Part shown: piece by piece, positions 21,997 through 31,951 of the stretch
Position numbering within the stretch: the stretch's first letter is position 1
How the letters are laid out: each line of letters opens with the position of its first letter
Assembly: GCA_017483665.1 (NCBI GenBank)
Contig: JAFUVM010000103.1
Coordinates: forward strand, 1-37,842
Origin: Bacteroidaceae bacterium
Lineage (GTDB): Bacteria; Bacteroidota; Bacteroidia; Bacteroidales; Bacteroidaceae
DNA length: 37,842 bases
Reading direction: 5' to 3'
Made by a program: the position numbers and the translations under genes
Notes under the pieces: model-generated
Told to the model about the DNA's origin: nothing
Databases searched by the model: none
Seen by the model: only the letters and a program-made list of their open reading frames with translations

Positions 21997-22750
21997 ACGG
22001 TCTGTCTTCTCCTGCAAGCCAGGCCTGCACTTCGTCGTTCACGACGCGGAACTTCACTTCCCGTCCCGCAAACTCCATCGCATAGACGCGGGCGGCATCG
22101 TCGTGATAATGCGGGCGCGGGTCGGCACTCAGTATGCCGCGAAGGGCCTCGACCCGCTCGGCATCGAAGGCCGCCTGCAACTCATCGGAGAGACTGACCC
22201 CGAGCGGCTTCTGCTCACGGTTCTGCTCTTCGGCAAAACCGCCGCGGGCTTCGGGGTGACAGTCCGTGAAGGGCAGGTAAGGTTTGATGTCGAAGATGGG
22301 CGTGCCGTCCATCAGGTCGGCTCCCTCCACCTCGATGACCGGACCGTCGGGGGTGTGCAAGTGGATGCCAACGATGCGGACCGACGAGAGTCCGATGCTG
22401 TTGGGACGGAAAGGACTGCGCGTGGCCCACACTCCCATACGGCGGTTGCCGCCCAGTCGCGGCGGGCGAACCGTCGGACGGAAAGACCCTCCCCGGCCTT
22501 CCCCCTCAGCGAAGGAAGTCTCACCTTTAAGGGGAGATTTAGAGGAACCTTTTCGTGCTTCGCTGAAATCCCAAAGCAGCCAGATGTGGCTGAAGCCTTC
22601 CAGTCCGCGCAAAGCCTCCGGGTCGCGGAACTCTGGCTCGAAGACAATCCGGCCCTTCAGCCCTTTGACCAGTCCGCTCTGACGCGGCACACCGAACTTC
22701 GTAGGGAAGTCGGTCCTTATCTTTGCTATGGCTGTCAGTTCGTATTTCAT
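21995..22750 (-). CDS. trmO: tRNA t6A37 N6-methyltransferase TrmO (TsaA)
   Basis: A 251-residue TsaA/TrmO-family SAM methyltransferase forming m6t6A37 in tRNA-Thr. Seen: RTDFPTKFGVPRQSGLV, LEGFSHIWLLWDFSEA, PTVRPPRLGGNRRMGVWATR, SPFRPNSIGLSSVRIVG and GADLMDGTPIFDIKPYLP, in the expected order. Between DFSEA and the PTVRPPRLGG motif, where other members have only a few residues, there is an extra segment of about 20 residues (SPLKGETSFAEGEGRGG). It is encoded by a CTCCCCTTAAAGG-type repeat (about 22485-22553) that keeps the frame. It is the last gene after the MATE exporter, 15 bases downstream. The C-terminal part is the usual extra domain. Confidence 0.93.
   Translation of the reverse strand: MKYELTAIAKIRTDFPTKFGVPRQSGLVKGLKGRIVFEPEFRDPEALRGLEGFSHIWLLWDFSEARKGSSKSPLKGETSFAEGEGRGGSFRPTVRPPRLGGNRRMGVWATRSPFRPNSIGLSSVRIVGIHLHTPDGPVIEVEGADLMDGTPIFDIKPYLPFTDCHPEARGGFAEEQNREQKPLGVSLSDELQAAFDAERVEALRGILSADPRPHYHDDAARVYAMEFAGREVKFRVVNDEVQAWLAGEDRP
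22485..22553. repeat. CTCC-type repeat inserted in frame within trmO
   Basis: On the coding strand it reads CTCCCCTTAAAGGTGAG, then a purine-rich GAGGGGGAAGGCCGGGGAGG stretch, with no stop codon. It belongs by appearance with the palindrome at 14352-14367 and the remnant CCCCCTTTAAGGG just after the trpB stop (about 5357-5369). Confidence 0.6.
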
Positions 22751-22765
22751 AGTGGTAATCGGGGG

Positions 22766-24139
22766 TCACAGCGTTTTCCGGACAATCGGACAGTTCGGAG
22801 CAGACGCCCGCTTGGTGCTTCGTCTGAACTCCCGGAAATAAAGTAGTCCGGCTGTTGTCAAGCCAAAGGGGAAGGCCATCCAGATGCCTACGAGTCCCCA
22901 ACGGCAGACGAAGCCGAAGATGTAGCCCAGCGGCAAGGAGACAACGACATAGGCAAAGAAGGCTATCCAGGCCATCGCCTTCACCCGTGCCATGCCCCGA
23001 AGCGCATTGGCATACGTGCTTTGCAGGGAGTCGCCAAACTGGAAGATGAGGAAAGGAATGGTTATCGCAGCCACGAGGCTGACGACTTCGGCATCGCCGG
23101 TGAAGAGCATGCCTGCCACTCCGCGCAGCAGAAACAGAGGGATGCCCAGGCCGAACGCTATGAGCCAGCACAGGTGCAGTCCGGCAAAGGCGACCTGCCG
23201 GGTCTGCCCCAGCAAGCCTTCTCCGCGATAAAAGCTCACCTTGACGGCCACAGCTGCCGACATTCCGTAGTAAAGCATGAAGAAGAACTGGCTGATGATA
23301 ATCATCACCTGATGTGCCGCCAAAGCCTTTGCGCCGAGCCAGCCCACATAGATGGCGCTGAAGCTGAACGAGGCGGCCTCCATCCCGAGCTGAAACGCTA
23401 CGGGCCAGCCCAGGCGGTGCAGTTCCCGCTGGTCGGCACGGGAAACGGACGACGCAGGGAAGTCCCGGCGATAGAGCTCGTAGTGCCTCGTCAGATGGAA
23501 CACGCCCATCATCAGAGCCAACTGCACCACTCGGCTCAGGAGCGTAGCCAGACCTGCCCCCAGCAAGCCCATCTCGGGAAATCCGCACAGGCCAAAGATG
23601 AGCAGAGCGTTGCCGACAACGTTGAACACATTGGAGGCAAGCATAATCCACATCGGGGTGGTGGTGTCCTGAATGGCGTCGCTGAACTGCTTGTAGGCAT
23701 TGAAAACCATCTGAGGCAACAGGCTCAGCAGCAATACAAACAGGTAGGGCCGCATCAGCGGCAACAACTCTCCGGGCAATCCGAGCCAGGGCAGCGCCGC
23801 CAGCAGAACGCCTGCCAGCAGCATCAGCAACAGGCCTACCATCAGGCAAGCCAGCAGACCGTTCTTCAGCTTGCCCGCCACGGCATGCTCCCTACCCTCT
23901 CCCATCAAGGCACCCACAATGGGGGTCAGCCCATAGGAGAAGCCCATGCCTCCGATGATGAGCAGTCCGAAGGCATTGTTCACAAAGCCGGCAGCCGCCA
24001 GCTCGCTTGTGCCGTAACGTCCTACCATAAGCGTATCGGCGAACCCCATCAGGATGGTGCTCATCTGCCCCATCATGATTGGCACGCCGATACGCAGCAA
24101 GTCGACGTAGTGACGCTTGTAACCTGCTACATGAACCAC
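22766..24139 (-). CDS. MATE-family multidrug/cation antiporter
   Basis: A 457-residue MATE transporter with about 12 hydrophobic segments in two six-helix halves. The first half shows [20 protein letters not shown] and [20 protein letters not shown], the second [24 protein letters not shown] proteins export cationic drugs or metabolites in exchange for Na+ or H+. I start it at the GTG at 24139 ([15 protein letters not shown]), 13 bases inside the end of glgP. The ATG at 24232 would extend the overlap to 106 bases and add a sequence unlike MATE N-termini. It is expressed downstream of glgP and upstream of trmO. Substrate unknown. Confidence 0.87.
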   Translation of the reverse strand: MVHVAGYKRHYVDLLRIGVPIMMGQMSTILMGFADTLMVGRYGTSELAAAGFVNNAFGLLIIGGMGFSYGLTPIVGALMGEGREHAVAGKLKNGLLACLMVGLLLMLLAGVLLAALPWLGLPGELLPLMRPYLFVLLLSLLPQMVFNAYKQFSDAIQDTTTPMWIMLASNVFNVVGNALLIFGLCGFPEMGLLGAGLATLLSRVVQLALMMGVFHLTRHYELYRRDFPASSVSRADQRELHRLGWPVAFQLGMEAASFSFSAIYVGWLGAKALAAHQVMIIISQFFFMLYYGMSAAVAVKVSFYRGEGLLGQTRQVAFAGLHLCWLIAFGLGIPLFLLRGVAGMLFTGDAEVVSLVAAITIPFLIFQFGDSLQSTYANALRGMARVKAMAWIAFFAYVVVSLPLGYIFGFVCRWGLVGIWMAFPFGLTTAGLLYFREFRRSTKRASAPNCPIVRKTL

Positions 24140-26691
24140 TTCACGTAGCAGAAGTCCTGACGGTGAGGCAGGTTGTCGTTCTTCGGGAATATACGGTAGC
24201 AAACCTTGAAGCTGCCGGCATTGTCGAGGCAATGGGTAGCGTTGAAGGTGTACAGGTTGCCCTCGCGCTTAGTCATGGTGAAGGAATCGACGTGCGAGAC
24301 GTGGTCCTTGCCCTCCGTGTCGGTGTAGAGCGTAACCAGCTCCAGACCGATGGCATCGTCCAGGCCTGCCTCGTCCACGACAATCTCGATGTCGTACTTA
24401 CGGCCTGCCTCGATTACACCATTGATGAGGTCTTCCTCCTTCTTCATGCTGACCACCTTGATGTCGTCCCAGCGTTCTGCTACGATTTCCTTCCACAGCA
24501 CAATCTCCTTTGCAAGGCGGCAGTCGTTGGCCTGTAGCTTTTGGAAGCGGTCGCGCATCTTGTTGTAGAACTTGTTGTAGTAGTCGTCGAGCTGGCGCTT
24601 CATGGTGTAGTGCGGAGCAATCTGTGCGATGGAGTTCTTGATGACCTTTATCCAACCCTTCGAAATGCCATTCTTGTCCCTGTCGTAGTACAGAGGAATG
24701 ATTTCGTCCTCCAAGAGGGAATAGATAGTTGCTGCGTCGAGGCGGTCCTGATACTCCTGGTTCTGGTATGTACGCTTCTCGGTGAGAGCCCATCCGGCGC
24801 CCTCGCGATAGCCTTCGAGCCACCAGCCGTCCTTCACGCTGAGGTTGACGATACCGTTCATCAAAGCCTTCTCGCCGCTGGTGCCACTTGCCTCGAGGGG
24901 ACGTGTCGGGGTGTTCATCCAGATGTCGACACCGCTCACGAGACGGCGGGCCAGCAGGAAGTCGTAGTCCTCCACAAAGATAACCTTTGCCTGGAACTCT
25001 GCACGCTGCGATATCTCATAAATCTTCTTGATGAGTCCCTGACCGGCTCCGTCGGCAGGATGTGCCTTGCCGGCAAACAGGAAGATGACCGGACGGTCGG
25101 GGTTGTTCACGATTTTGCTGAGGCGCTCCAGGTCGGTGAAGAGCAGGTGAGCACGCTTGTAGGTAGCGAAACGGCGGCAGAAGCCGATGACCAGAGCATT
25201 GGGGTTGAAGTTCTCGAGGAGCTTCACCACGCGCTGCGGGTCGCCCTGATTCTTCAGCCACGTCTCGGTGTACTGTTCGCCGACGTATTTGAAAAGCTTC
25301 TCTTTCATGACCTGACGAGCCTTCCATATCTCTTCGTCGGGACAGTTGTAAATGCCGTGCCAGATCTCTTCGTTCGACTGGTCGCTCATGTGACTTGCGT
25401 CGAGGTACTTGGCATAAATCTTTCGCCACTCCGTAGAGCACCACGTGGGGAAGTGGACGCCGTTGGTGACGTAGCCCACATGGCTTTCCTCGGGATAGTA
25501 GCCCGACCAGATGTTGTTGAACATCTTCTTGCTGACCTCGCCGTGCAGCCAGCTCACGCCGTTGACTTCCTGGCAGGTGTTGCAGGCGAAGGTGCTCATG
25601 CAGAACTTCTCGCCGTGGTCGTCGGGGTTCGTACGGCCCATGCCTATGAACTCGTCCCAAGTGATGCCGAGCCTTTCGGGATAGCCGCCCATGTACTTAC
25701 CGAACAGACTTTCCTCGAAATAGTCGTGGCCTGCAGGCACGGGGGTGTGGACTGTATAGAGCGACGAGGCACGTACCAGCTCAAGAGCCTGGTTGAACGT
25801 CAGACCCTCGTCGATGTAGTCGCAGAGGCGCTGCAGGTTGCACAGCGCGGCATGACCCTCGTTGCAATGGTAGATGTCCTTCTTGATGCCGAGCTTCTTG
25901 AGCATCAGCATGCCGCCGATGCCAAGCAGGATTTCCTGCTTCAGACGGTTCTCCCAGTCGCCGCCATAGAGGGCGTGGGTGATGCTGCGGTCGAACTCGG
26001 AGTTCATCTCGTTGTCGGTGTCCAGCAGATAGAGCTTCACGCGACCCACATTGACGCGCCAGACGTAAGCATGAACGTGGAAGTTCAGGTAGGGAACGTC
26101 GATGACCATCGGCGTGCCGTCCTCGTTCTTCTGCTGTTCTATGGGCAGCGCGCCGAAGTTCTGTGCCTCGTAGTTGGCAATCTGCTGTCCGTCCATGGCA
26201 AGGCTTTGGGTGAAGTAGCCATAGCGATAGAGGAAGCCGACGGCGCACATGTCGACGTTCGAGTCGGATGCTTCCTTCACGTAGTCGCCGGCCAGCATGC
26301 CCAGGCCGCCGCTGTAGATCTTCAGGGCGGAGTGGATGCCGTACTCCATGCAGAAGTAGGCTACCGACGGACGTGTACGGTCGGGCTCGACGTCCATGTA
26401 CTTACGGAACTTCTTGTAGACCTCGTCGATGCGCTTCATGAGGGCTTTGTCCTTTATGATTTCTTCCTTGCGGGTAAAGGAGAGGCGCTCCAGAAGGAGC
26501 ACGGGGTTGTGCTTTGCCTCGCGGTAGAGCGTAGGATCGATGTCGCGGAACAGGTCGCGAGCTTCATAGTTCCATACCCACCACATGTTACGGGCGAGTT
26601 CTTCGAGTTTGCTAAGCTCGGCAGGCATGTTGCTCTTGACGATGACCGGCTTCCAGCAGGGATGGTTTGCGTTACTTGCTTTAATCTTCAT
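24127..26691 (-). CDS. glgP: Alpha-glucan (glycogen) phosphorylase, GT35
   Basis: An 854-residue alpha-glucan phosphorylase releasing glucose 1-phosphate from glycogen or maltodextrin. It is the longer bacterial/archaeal GlgP type: the N-terminal segment [20 protein letters not shown] is the DUF3417-like region, followed by [53 protein letters not shown] and the PLP region [20 protein letters not shown] follow (the last corresponds to the EASGT.GMK motif). The ATG at 26691 fits the family; the upstream frame to 27087 lies within the glycogen synthase gene. It is paired with glycogen synthase, so both directions of glycogen turnover are in one operon. Confidence 0.95.
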   Translation of the reverse strand: MKIKASNANHPCWKPVIVKSNMPAELSKLEELARNMWWVWNYEARDLFRDIDPTLYREAKHNPVLLLERLSFTRKEEIIKDKALMKRIDEVYKKFRKYMDVEPDRTRPSVAYFCMEYGIHSALKIYSGGLGMLAGDYVKEASDSNVDMCAVGFLYRYGYFTQSLAMDGQQIANYEAQNFGALPIEQQKNEDGTPMVIDVPYLNFHVHAYVWRVNVGRVKLYLLDTDNEMNSEFDRSITHALYGGDWENRLKQEILLGIGGMLMLKKLGIKKDIYHCNEGHAALCNLQRLCDYIDEGLTFNQALELVRASSLYTVHTPVPAGHDYFEESLFGKYMGGYPERLGITWDEFIGMGRTNPDDHGEKFCMSTFACNTCQEVNGVSWLHGEVSKKMFNNIWSGYYPEESHVGYVTNGVHFPTWCSTEWRKIYAKYLDASHMSDQSNEEIWHGIYNCPDEEIWKARQVMKEKLFKYVGEQYTETWLKNQGDPQRVVKLLENFNPNALVIGFCRRFATYKRAHLLFTDLERLSKIVNNPDRPVIFLFAGKAHPADGAGQGLIKKIYEISQRAEFQAKVIFVEDYDFLLARRLVSGVDIWMNTPTRPLEASGTSGEKALMNGIVNLSVKDGWWLEGYREGAGWALTEKRTYQNQEYQDRLDAATIYSLLEDEIIPLYYDRDKNGISKGWIKVIKNSIAQIAPHYTMKRQLDDYYNKFYNKMRDRFQKLQANDCRLAKEIVLWKEIVAERWDDIKVVSMKKEEDLINGVIEAGRKYDIEIVVDEAGLDDAIGLELVTLYTDTEGKDHVSHVDSFTMTKREGNLYTFNATHCLDNAGSFKVCYRIFPKNDNLPHRQDFCYVKWFM

Positions 26692-26712
26692 ATTACATAT
26701 TTTATTATTATG

Positions 26713-26748
26713 GGTCTTATAGGACATATAGGTCTTATAGGTCCTATG
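26713..26748. repeat. Four 9-bp units GGTCTTATA between glgS and glgP
   Basis: GGTCTTATA, GGACATATA, GGTCTTATA and GGTCCTATG follow without gaps, two bases from the glycogen synthase stop and about 20 bases before the glgP start. Confidence 0.85.
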
Positions 26749-26750
26749 GT

Positions 26751-28406
26751 TTATCTTCTCTCTTTTGCTTTTCGCAGGGCGATGTCGTAGGCGTCGTGGT
26801 AATAGGCGATGAAGTGCTTCCACAATGCCTTTTCCGCCAGCTTTGCAGCATTGCGGCGGGCTTTGTCGGCATCCTTCTTGCCGAAGGCGGCATAGCGTGC
26901 AACGATGTTGCTGAGCTGTTCGGCCACGTCCTGGGCGTTGTAGTCGTTGCGCGGAATGACTTCCACACCGTCCTCTATCTTGCTGTCGCGCCCGATGACA
27001 GCGTTTGCCCAGGCACCGAAGCCGCTGAGCGAAGTGGTGACGCAGGGCACATGGAACGCAACGGCCTCGAGCGGCGTATAGCCCCAAGGCTCGTAGTAGG
27101 AAGGGTATGCTGCCAGGTCGTCGCCGATGAGGAGGTCGTAGTACGGCTTCTGGAAGATGCCGTCGTTGCCGTCCAGATAGCAGGGCACGAAGATGACCTT
27201 CACGCGGCTATGCACGTCGTTCCTCATGCCATGCGAGTTCAGGAAGCACAGCACAGGGTCGTTCCATGCTTCATGCAGGTTGTGAGTGATGACAGGATTG
27301 GGCAGAGCTGTGTCGAAAGTTCCGCCCAGAGCAAGACGTTCCTGCAGGTCGGTGCGAGGGCTTTCCACCCAGGCCGGCACCTGAATGAGCATCAGCACGG
27401 GGCGCTCTAAGTTGTTATCGTAGAGGCTGCGATAGGCTGCCTCCAGGAAGACGTCGATGCCTTTGTTGCGGTATTCATAGCGTCCGCTGGTGGCAACGAT
27501 GAGTGTGTCGTCGGAAAATGTGGCGCCGGTCAGGGCGTTTGCCACTTGCAGTATCCTGGCACGTGCCTCGTTGCGACGCTTGTTGAAGGCTGTGCCGGCG
27601 GGCACAAAGTCTGCCTCGAAGCCGTTGGGGAGTATCACGTCGCAAGGCTTGTCGAGCAGCTCGGCACATTCGCGGCCGGTAACGTCGCTCACCGTGGTGA
27701 AGCAGTCCACACAGTGCGCTGCCTGCCGCTCCACGCTGTGCTTGGCCTCCATGTTGAGCTCGCCTGCCATCTGTGTGCCGTTGTACGCCCAAAGGTACTC
27801 GTAGAGGGGCTTGCCGTTGCCGGCAATGCTGCGGCCGATGCTCGTGGCATGCGTGGTGAAGATGGTGGCTATCTCGGGCACGTACTTGCTGATGTAGAGC
27901 ACGCCGAGGGCTGTCATCCATTCGTGAGCCTGATAGACGACCTTTTTCTTGCTGCTGAGCTTTGCACGGTAGAAGCTTTCTACGACAAGAGCCGCGGCGT
28001 AGCTGAACATGCTGGACTCGTCGTAGTCGCCGTAGGCATGGAGGCTGTCCACGCCGAAGTCGCTCCATGCGGCTCCGTAGAGCTCGTTCTTCCTTGCAAA
28101 GTACGGCTGGTAGTCAACCAGTACGACGCAGGGCTGGCCGGGGATGTTCCAGCGTCCGACGCGGACGTGAAGCCCGGCCTCGGCTGCCTTCTTCACCCAG
28201 GGGCGCCACATCTTTGTGTCCTCCGCGAAGAGGGGGTTCTCCTTCCCCTGCCACAGGTCGGGGCCGATGAACACCACCTTGTCGGGAAATTGCTCTTGGA
28301 GCGTCTTAGCACGTGTGGACAATACCGTATAGATACCGCCCACCTTATTACAAACCTCCCAACTACTTTCGAAGATGAAGTCGGGAGTCATTATGCTTTC
28401 TTTCAT
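26751..28406 (-). CDS. Glycogen synthase, GT3-like (eukaryotic-type)
   Basis: A 551-residue glycosyltransferase resembling the GT3 glycogen synthases of yeast and animals rather than Glg[64 protein letters not shown], and [20 protein letters not shown] with [12 protein letters not shown] match the GT3 order, the E..G motif included. It elongates alpha-1,4-glucan from UDP-glucose. The start is at 28406 ([10 protein letters not shown]) after AGAGGAAAC; 28391 is an alternative. Promoter TATCTTTG lies at 28437-28444. First gene of the run ending with trmO. No glgB or glgC is in the window. Confidence 0.92.
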   Translation of the reverse strand: MKESIMTPDFIFESSWEVCNKVGGIYTVLSTRAKTLQEQFPDKVVFIGPDLWQGKENPLFAEDTKMWRPWVKKAAEAGLHVRVGRWNIPGQPCVVLVDYQPYFARKNELYGAAWSDFGVDSLHAYGDYDESSMFSYAAALVVESFYRAKLSSKKKVVYQAHEWMTALGVLYISKYVPEIATIFTTHATSIGRSIAGNGKPLYEYLWAYNGTQMAGELNMEAKHSVERQAAHCVDCFTTVSDVTGRECAELLDKPCDVILPNGFEADFVPAGTAFNKRRNEARARILQVANALTGATFSDDTLIVATSGRYEYRNKGIDVFLEAAYRSLYDNNLERPVLMLIQVPAWVESPRTDLQERLALGGTFDTALPNPVITHNLHEAWNDPVLCFLNSHGMRNDVHSRVKVIFVPCYLDGNDGIFQKPYYDLLIGDDLAAYPSYYEPWGYTPLEAVAFHVPCVTTSLSGFGAWANAVIGRDSKIEDGVEVIPRNDYNAQDVAEQLSNIVARYAAFGKKDADKARRNAAKLAEKALWKHFIAYYHDAYDIALRKAKERR

Positions 28407-28436
28407 GAACAAGCCTTGTTTCCTCTAATTCGGGCG

Positions 28437-28444
28437 CAAAGATA
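28437..28444 (-). promoter_or_regulatory. Promoter -7 box TATCTTTG of the glycogen operon
   Basis: Exact TAnnTTTG on the minus strand, 31 bases before the ATG at 28406. Confidence 0.7.
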
Positions 28445-28530
28445 CAACAATTTATGTTAAAAAGGAAACGTTTCGTGCTTTTTATATATAAATGTATGGT
28501 GTTTGCGCTACAAGTTAACGTTTTTTTCGC

Positions 28531-28538
28531 TAACTTTG
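28531..28538 (+). promoter_or_regulatory. Promoter -7 box TAACTTTG of the cytochrome/FGE cluster
   Basis: Exact TAnnTTTG, 42 bases before the ATG at 28580, divergent from the glycogen operon. Confidence 0.7.
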
Positions 28539-28579
28539 TAGGAGTTTACGACGATAAACGTATAAACAGAAAACTTCAC

Positions 28580-28996
28580 ATGAGAAGAAGGGCAACAATT
28601 GCTGTAATGTTGGGCATCTTTACAGGCGTTCTCGGCAAACAACCCTGGAAGCTGAATCTGCTTTGCCCAGAAGAGAAAATCAATCTGGTGCTCGACCTCT
28701 ACGAGGAGAGCGTCGAGGTGCCGGGGCTGGAGGCTTTCGGGCCGATGAACGGATTCCTGGGCGGCAGCATCTATGGCGTGTGGTACGTAGTGGGCTTCGA
28801 CATCAAGGACGACGAGCACGCCACCGTGACCATAGCCAACGACCTGGGAAGCGAGGATCAGAAGCTCTCGCTGACGCAGACCTCCGACTCCACCTATCAG
28901 CTGAAGTTCCTTGGCTACAACGCCGTGAAGCGTGCCCAGGGCAAGAAGCTGGTGAAGATTCCGGGAGAACTAAAAATGGTAAAAGCTGATAAATGA
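28580..28996 (+). CDS. Small exported or membrane-anchored protein of unknown function
   Basis: A 138-residue protein. MRRRATIAVMLGIFTGVLGK is a hydrophobic N-terminal signal or anchor. The rest is soluble and beta-rich (VWYVVGFDIKDDEHATVTIA, KLSLTQTSDSTYQLKFLGYN). I recognise no family. The ATG at 28580 is preferred because the longer frame from 28454 begins upstream of the promoter box. Its stop overlaps the ATG of the cytochrome-FGE gene in an ATGA junction, so the two are translationally coupled and probably work in the same envelope process, perhaps as a small periplasmic subunit. That is inference from coupling only. Confidence 0.7.
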   Translation: MRRRATIAVMLGIFTGVLGKQPWKLNLLCPEEKINLVLDLYEESVEVPGLEAFGPMNGFLGGSIYGVWYVVGFDIKDDEHATVTIANDLGSEDQKLSLTQTSDSTYQLKFLGYNAVKRAQGKKLVKIPGELKMVKADK

Positions 28997-30507
28997 CAAA
29001 CAGACACTATACCCTTGCCGTGCTTGGCGGCATGTGCTTCGGCATCGTCCTGGTGCTGGCAGCACTCTATACCAGTAACGTCACCTCAACCAACGAGTCG
29101 TGTGCAGCCTGCCACGTACACCCCGACGCAGAGACAAGCTGGAAGCAAAGCCCGCACTTCGCAGGCGAGAGCGGCGTGCAGACGGATTGCGCCGCCTGCC
29201 ACCTGCCGCCGGAAGGGACGGCTCACTACTACTGGGCAAAGGCCACAACCGGACTGCGCGACGTGTGGATGTACCTGACGCACGACAAAGAGGACTTCGA
29301 CTGGGAGAGCAAACGCACAGTGGAATATGCACCGCGCATCGTCTACAACGAGTCGTGCAAGAAGTGCCACACGAACATCTTCCCGCAAGGACTCTCGGAC
29401 GACGGTGTGGCCGCACACCTCTACTACGAGGAGAACGAGGAGAAGCTGGGACTGCAATGCGTGAGCTGCCACCTGGATGCAGGTCACTTCCTGCCCGGCT
29501 ACAAGCACGAAAAGATGACCAGCGCCCCGGTCGACACCACAGGTCCGGTCTATACGGAGCCTGCCTCGGTGACATCCTTCACAAGCTTCATCGAGACCAT
29601 ACCGGGCACACGCGCCGCCATCAGCATGATAGCTGTGCCGGGAGGCAAGTTCACGATGGGCAGTCAGAAGGGCGACAAGTTCAGCCGTCCGGACGAATAT
29701 CCTGCCCACGAGGTCACCGTCTCGCCTTTCTTCATGGGCGAAATGGAGGTGACTTGGGACCAGTACTGGGCGTTCTACGTCGAGACAATGTCGGAAGGTC
29801 GCACGCCGCCCGAGAAGATATATGCCAACAACAGCAGGCCTGACGTCGATGCCGTGTCCGGTCCTACCCCACCCTTCGGCATGCCCGACCAGGGATGGGG
29901 CATGGGTAGCCGCCCGGCCATCACCATGACGCACTATGCCGCCGAGACCTTCTGCCAATGGCTCAGCCTGAAGACGGGCCGACACTACCGCTTGCCGACG
30001 GAAGCCGAATGGGAATACGCGGCTCGCGGAGGCACAGAGACACCCTACTTCTTCGAAGGGAAACCCTCTGCATACTCCAGCGAAGGACTGTGGAACAGCA
30101 TCTTCGGCACAGACACCACGACCATCAACCGCTACGCCATATACGCTCTCAACAGCAGGAACCGCACACAGGAGCCTTCGCGCGTCGCAGCCAATCCCTT
30201 CGGCCTGCGCAACATGCTGGGCAACGTGATGGAGTACTGTCAGGACTGGTATGCCGAGGATGCCTACGAGAAGGCAGGCTCCGCTGCCGTCGACCCGCAA
30301 GGTCCCGCCTCGGGCACAGACTATGTGGTGCGCGGCGGCTGCTACAACGACGATGCCAGCGAACTGCGTTGTGCCGCCCGACGCCACAGCGACTACGAAG
30401 CCTGGCTCAAGACCGACCCGCAGAACCCGAAGAGCATCTGGTGGCTGAGCGACATCAAAGGCATCGGCTTCCGCGTGGTCTGCGAAGCAGAAATCGGGAA
30501 GAACTAG
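28993..30507 (+). CDS. Tetraheme NapC/NrfH-type cytochrome fused to an FGE-sulfatase-fold domain
   Basis: A 504-residue fusion. Residues 6-28 form one membrane helix. Four heme motifs follow: CAACH at 37 and 66, CKKCH at 122, CVSCH at 156, with WKQSPHFAGESGVQTDC and AHYYWAKATTGLRDVW as in NapC/NirT/NrfH quinol dehydrogenases. From about 210 the protein is an FGE-sulfatase (SUMF1) fold: MIAVPGGKFTMGSQKGDKFS, RLPTEAEWEYAARGG, GNVMEYCQDWYAED, VVRGGCYNDD, GIGFRVVC. The two catalytic cysteines of aerobic formylglycine-generating enzyme are not in place (after VRGG comes CYNDDASELRC), so it probably does not mature sulfatases. It likely sits in the inner membrane with both domains periplasmic, moving electrons from menaquinol. 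Coupled to the small gene upstream and followed by two Tat-type sugar enzymes. Confidence 0.88.
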   Translation: MTNRHYTLAVLGGMCFGIVLVLAALYTSNVTSTNESCAACHVHPDAETSWKQSPHFAGESGVQTDCAACHLPPEGTAHYYWAKATTGLRDVWMYLTHDKEDFDWESKRTVEYAPRIVYNESCKKCHTNIFPQGLSDDGVAAHLYYEENEEKLGLQCVSCHLDAGHFLPGYKHEKMTSAPVDTTGPVYTEPASVTSFTSFIETIPGTRAAISMIAVPGGKFTMGSQKGDKFSRPDEYPAHEVTVSPFFMGEMEVTWDQYWAFYVETMSEGRTPPEKIYANNSRPDVDAVSGPTPPFGMPDQGWGMGSRPAITMTHYAAETFCQWLSLKTGRHYRLPTEAEWEYAARGGTETPYFFEGKPSAYSSEGLWNSIFGTDTTTINRYAIYALNSRNRTQEPSRVAANPFGLRNMLGNVMEYCQDWYAEDAYEKAGSAAVDPQGPASGTDYVVRGGCYNDDASELRCAARRHSDYEAWLKTDPQNPKSIWWLSDIKGIGFRVVCEAEIGKN

Positions 30508-30556
30508 TATAACTAGTAAAACTAGAAAGACTAGAAAGACTAGAAAGACTAGGAAA
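30503..30556. repeat. Six 9-bp units ACTAGAAAG after the cytochrome gene
   Basis: ACTAGTATA, ACTAGTAAA, three perfect ACTAGAAAG and ACTAGGAAA run without gaps. The first unit supplies the TAG stop of the cytochrome-FGE gene; the array ends 38 bases before the next start. Confidence 0.9.
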
Positions 30557-30594
30557 TAAACCAAAGAAAACAACCATAAAACCAAAACTGAATT

Positions 30595-31941
30595 ATGAAA
30601 GAACAATCAATGAGTAGGCGCAGCTTCCTTGCTGGCGCCGCTACCGTCGGTGCAGCAGCAGTGGCTGCACCAGCACTGTTTGCCAGCTGCTCCGGCTCAG
30701 GCAACAAACTCACACCCCTCAAGAAGGAGGGCGAATACTATGTACCCGAACTTCCCGACAAGGCCATCGACGGACGCGAACTGAAGGTTGGACTCGTAGG
30801 CTGCGGCGGTCGCGGCAGCGGTGCCATCATCAACCTGCTGGATGCTGCCGACGGCATCACCGTGGTTGCCCTGGGCGACGTCTTCGCCGACCGCCTGAAC
30901 GACGTGCGCGAACGTCTGAAGAACGAGCGCGGACAGGAAGTACCCGAGGACAAGTGCTTCGTCGGCTTCGATGCCTACAAGCAGGTGATTGACTCGGGCG
31001 TCGACATGGTCATCCTCACCACACCGCCCGTCTTCCGTCCCGAGATGTTCAAGTATGCCACAGAGAAGGGCGTACACTCTTTCCTCGAGAAGCCCATCGC
31101 CGTTGATGCCAAGGGCTATCGCTCCGTCATGGCAACGGCAAAGCAGGCTCAGGCAAAGGGCTTGAGCGTTGTGGTCGGCACACAGCGCCACCACGAACGT
31201 CGCTACGTAGAAGCCAACAAGCAGATTCAGGCCGGACTCATCGGCGAGATTACCGGCGGCAACGTCTACTGGAACCAAGGCATGCTCTGGTACCGCCAGC
31301 GCGAAGAAGGATGGAGCGACATGGAGTGGAACATCCGCGACTGGGTGAACTGGAAGTGGCTCTCGGGCGACCACATCATCGAGCAGCACGTGCACAACAT
31401 CGACGTCTTCCTCTGGATGAGCGGACTGAAGCCTGTTTCCGCCACAGCATTCGGCTCGCGTCAGCGCCGCGTCACAGGCGACCAATACGACTTCTTCAGC
31501 ACCGACTTCACCATGGAGAACGGCATCCACATGCACTCGATGTGCCGCCAGATTGACGGCTGCAGCAGCAAAGTGAGCGAGTTCATCCAGGGCAGCAAAG
31601 GCAGCTGGGACAGCGAGACAAACGAGATAAAGGACCTCGAGGGCAACGTCATCTGGAAGTACGACGAGGAGAAGGCAAAGCAGGAGTTCCAGCAGCACGA
31701 CCCCTACACCCTGGAGCACGTAGACTGGGTGAACCACATCCGCAAGGGAACGGCTCACGAAGAGGCAACCGACAACGCCACATCCTGCATGGCAGGCATC
31801 ATGGGACGCGAAGCAGCCTACACCGGTCAGACCGTGACATGGGACGAGATGACGCAGTCGCCTCAGGACTTCATGCCCGAGAAGCTCGAACTCGGCCCGC
31901 TCGACCTGGCTTCGATGACAGTGCCCGTACCGGGGAAGTAA
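30595..31941 (+). CDS. Tat-exported Gfo/Idh/MocA oxidoreductase
   Basis: A 448-residue NAD(P)-dependent oxidoreductase. The N-terminus MSRRSFLAGAATVGAAAVAA is a twin-arginine signal, ending in LFASC, which could also be lipidated. VGLVGCGGRGSGAIINLL is the Rossmann GxGxxG-like loop and LEKPIAVDAKGYRSV the EKP motif with the catalytic lysine. Export by Tat implies folding with its cofactor before leaving the cytoplasm, as in the periplasmic glucose-fructose oxidoreductase group. From memory, Bacteroides uses related exported Gfo/Idh/MocA proteins with TIM-barrel partners to oxidise and process glycosides through 3-keto intermediates. Here it lies between a menaquinol-linked cytochrome and a Tat-type TIM-barrel protein. 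Substrate unknown. Confidence 0.9.
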   Translation: MKEQSMSRRSFLAGAATVGAAAVAAPALFASCSGSGNKLTPLKKEGEYYVPELPDKAIDGRELKVGLVGCGGRGSGAIINLLDAADGITVVALGDVFADRLNDVRERLKNERGQEVPEDKCFVGFDAYKQVIDSGVDMVILTTPPVFRPEMFKYATEKGVHSFLEKPIAVDAKGYRSVMATAKQAQAKGLSVVVGTQRHHERRYVEANKQIQAGLIGEITGGNVYWNQGMLWYRQREEGWSDMEWNIRDWVNWKWLSGDHIIEQHVHNIDVFLWMSGLKPVSATAFGSRQRRVTGDQYDFFSTDFTMENGIHMHSMCRQIDGCSSKVSEFIQGSKGSWDSETNEIKDLEGNVIWKYDEEKAKQEFQQHDPYTLEHVDWVNHIRKGTAHEEATDNATSCMAGIMGREAAYTGQTVTWDEMTQSPQDFMPEKLELGPLDLASMTVPVPGK

Positions 31942-31951
31942 AGTCTTTTGT

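Noticed and set aside
22539-23849. 436-codon minus-strand frame overlapping the MATE gene
   Set aside because: It is a frame-shifted shadow of the MATE and TrmO genes; the MATE frame has twelve membrane segments and family motifs.
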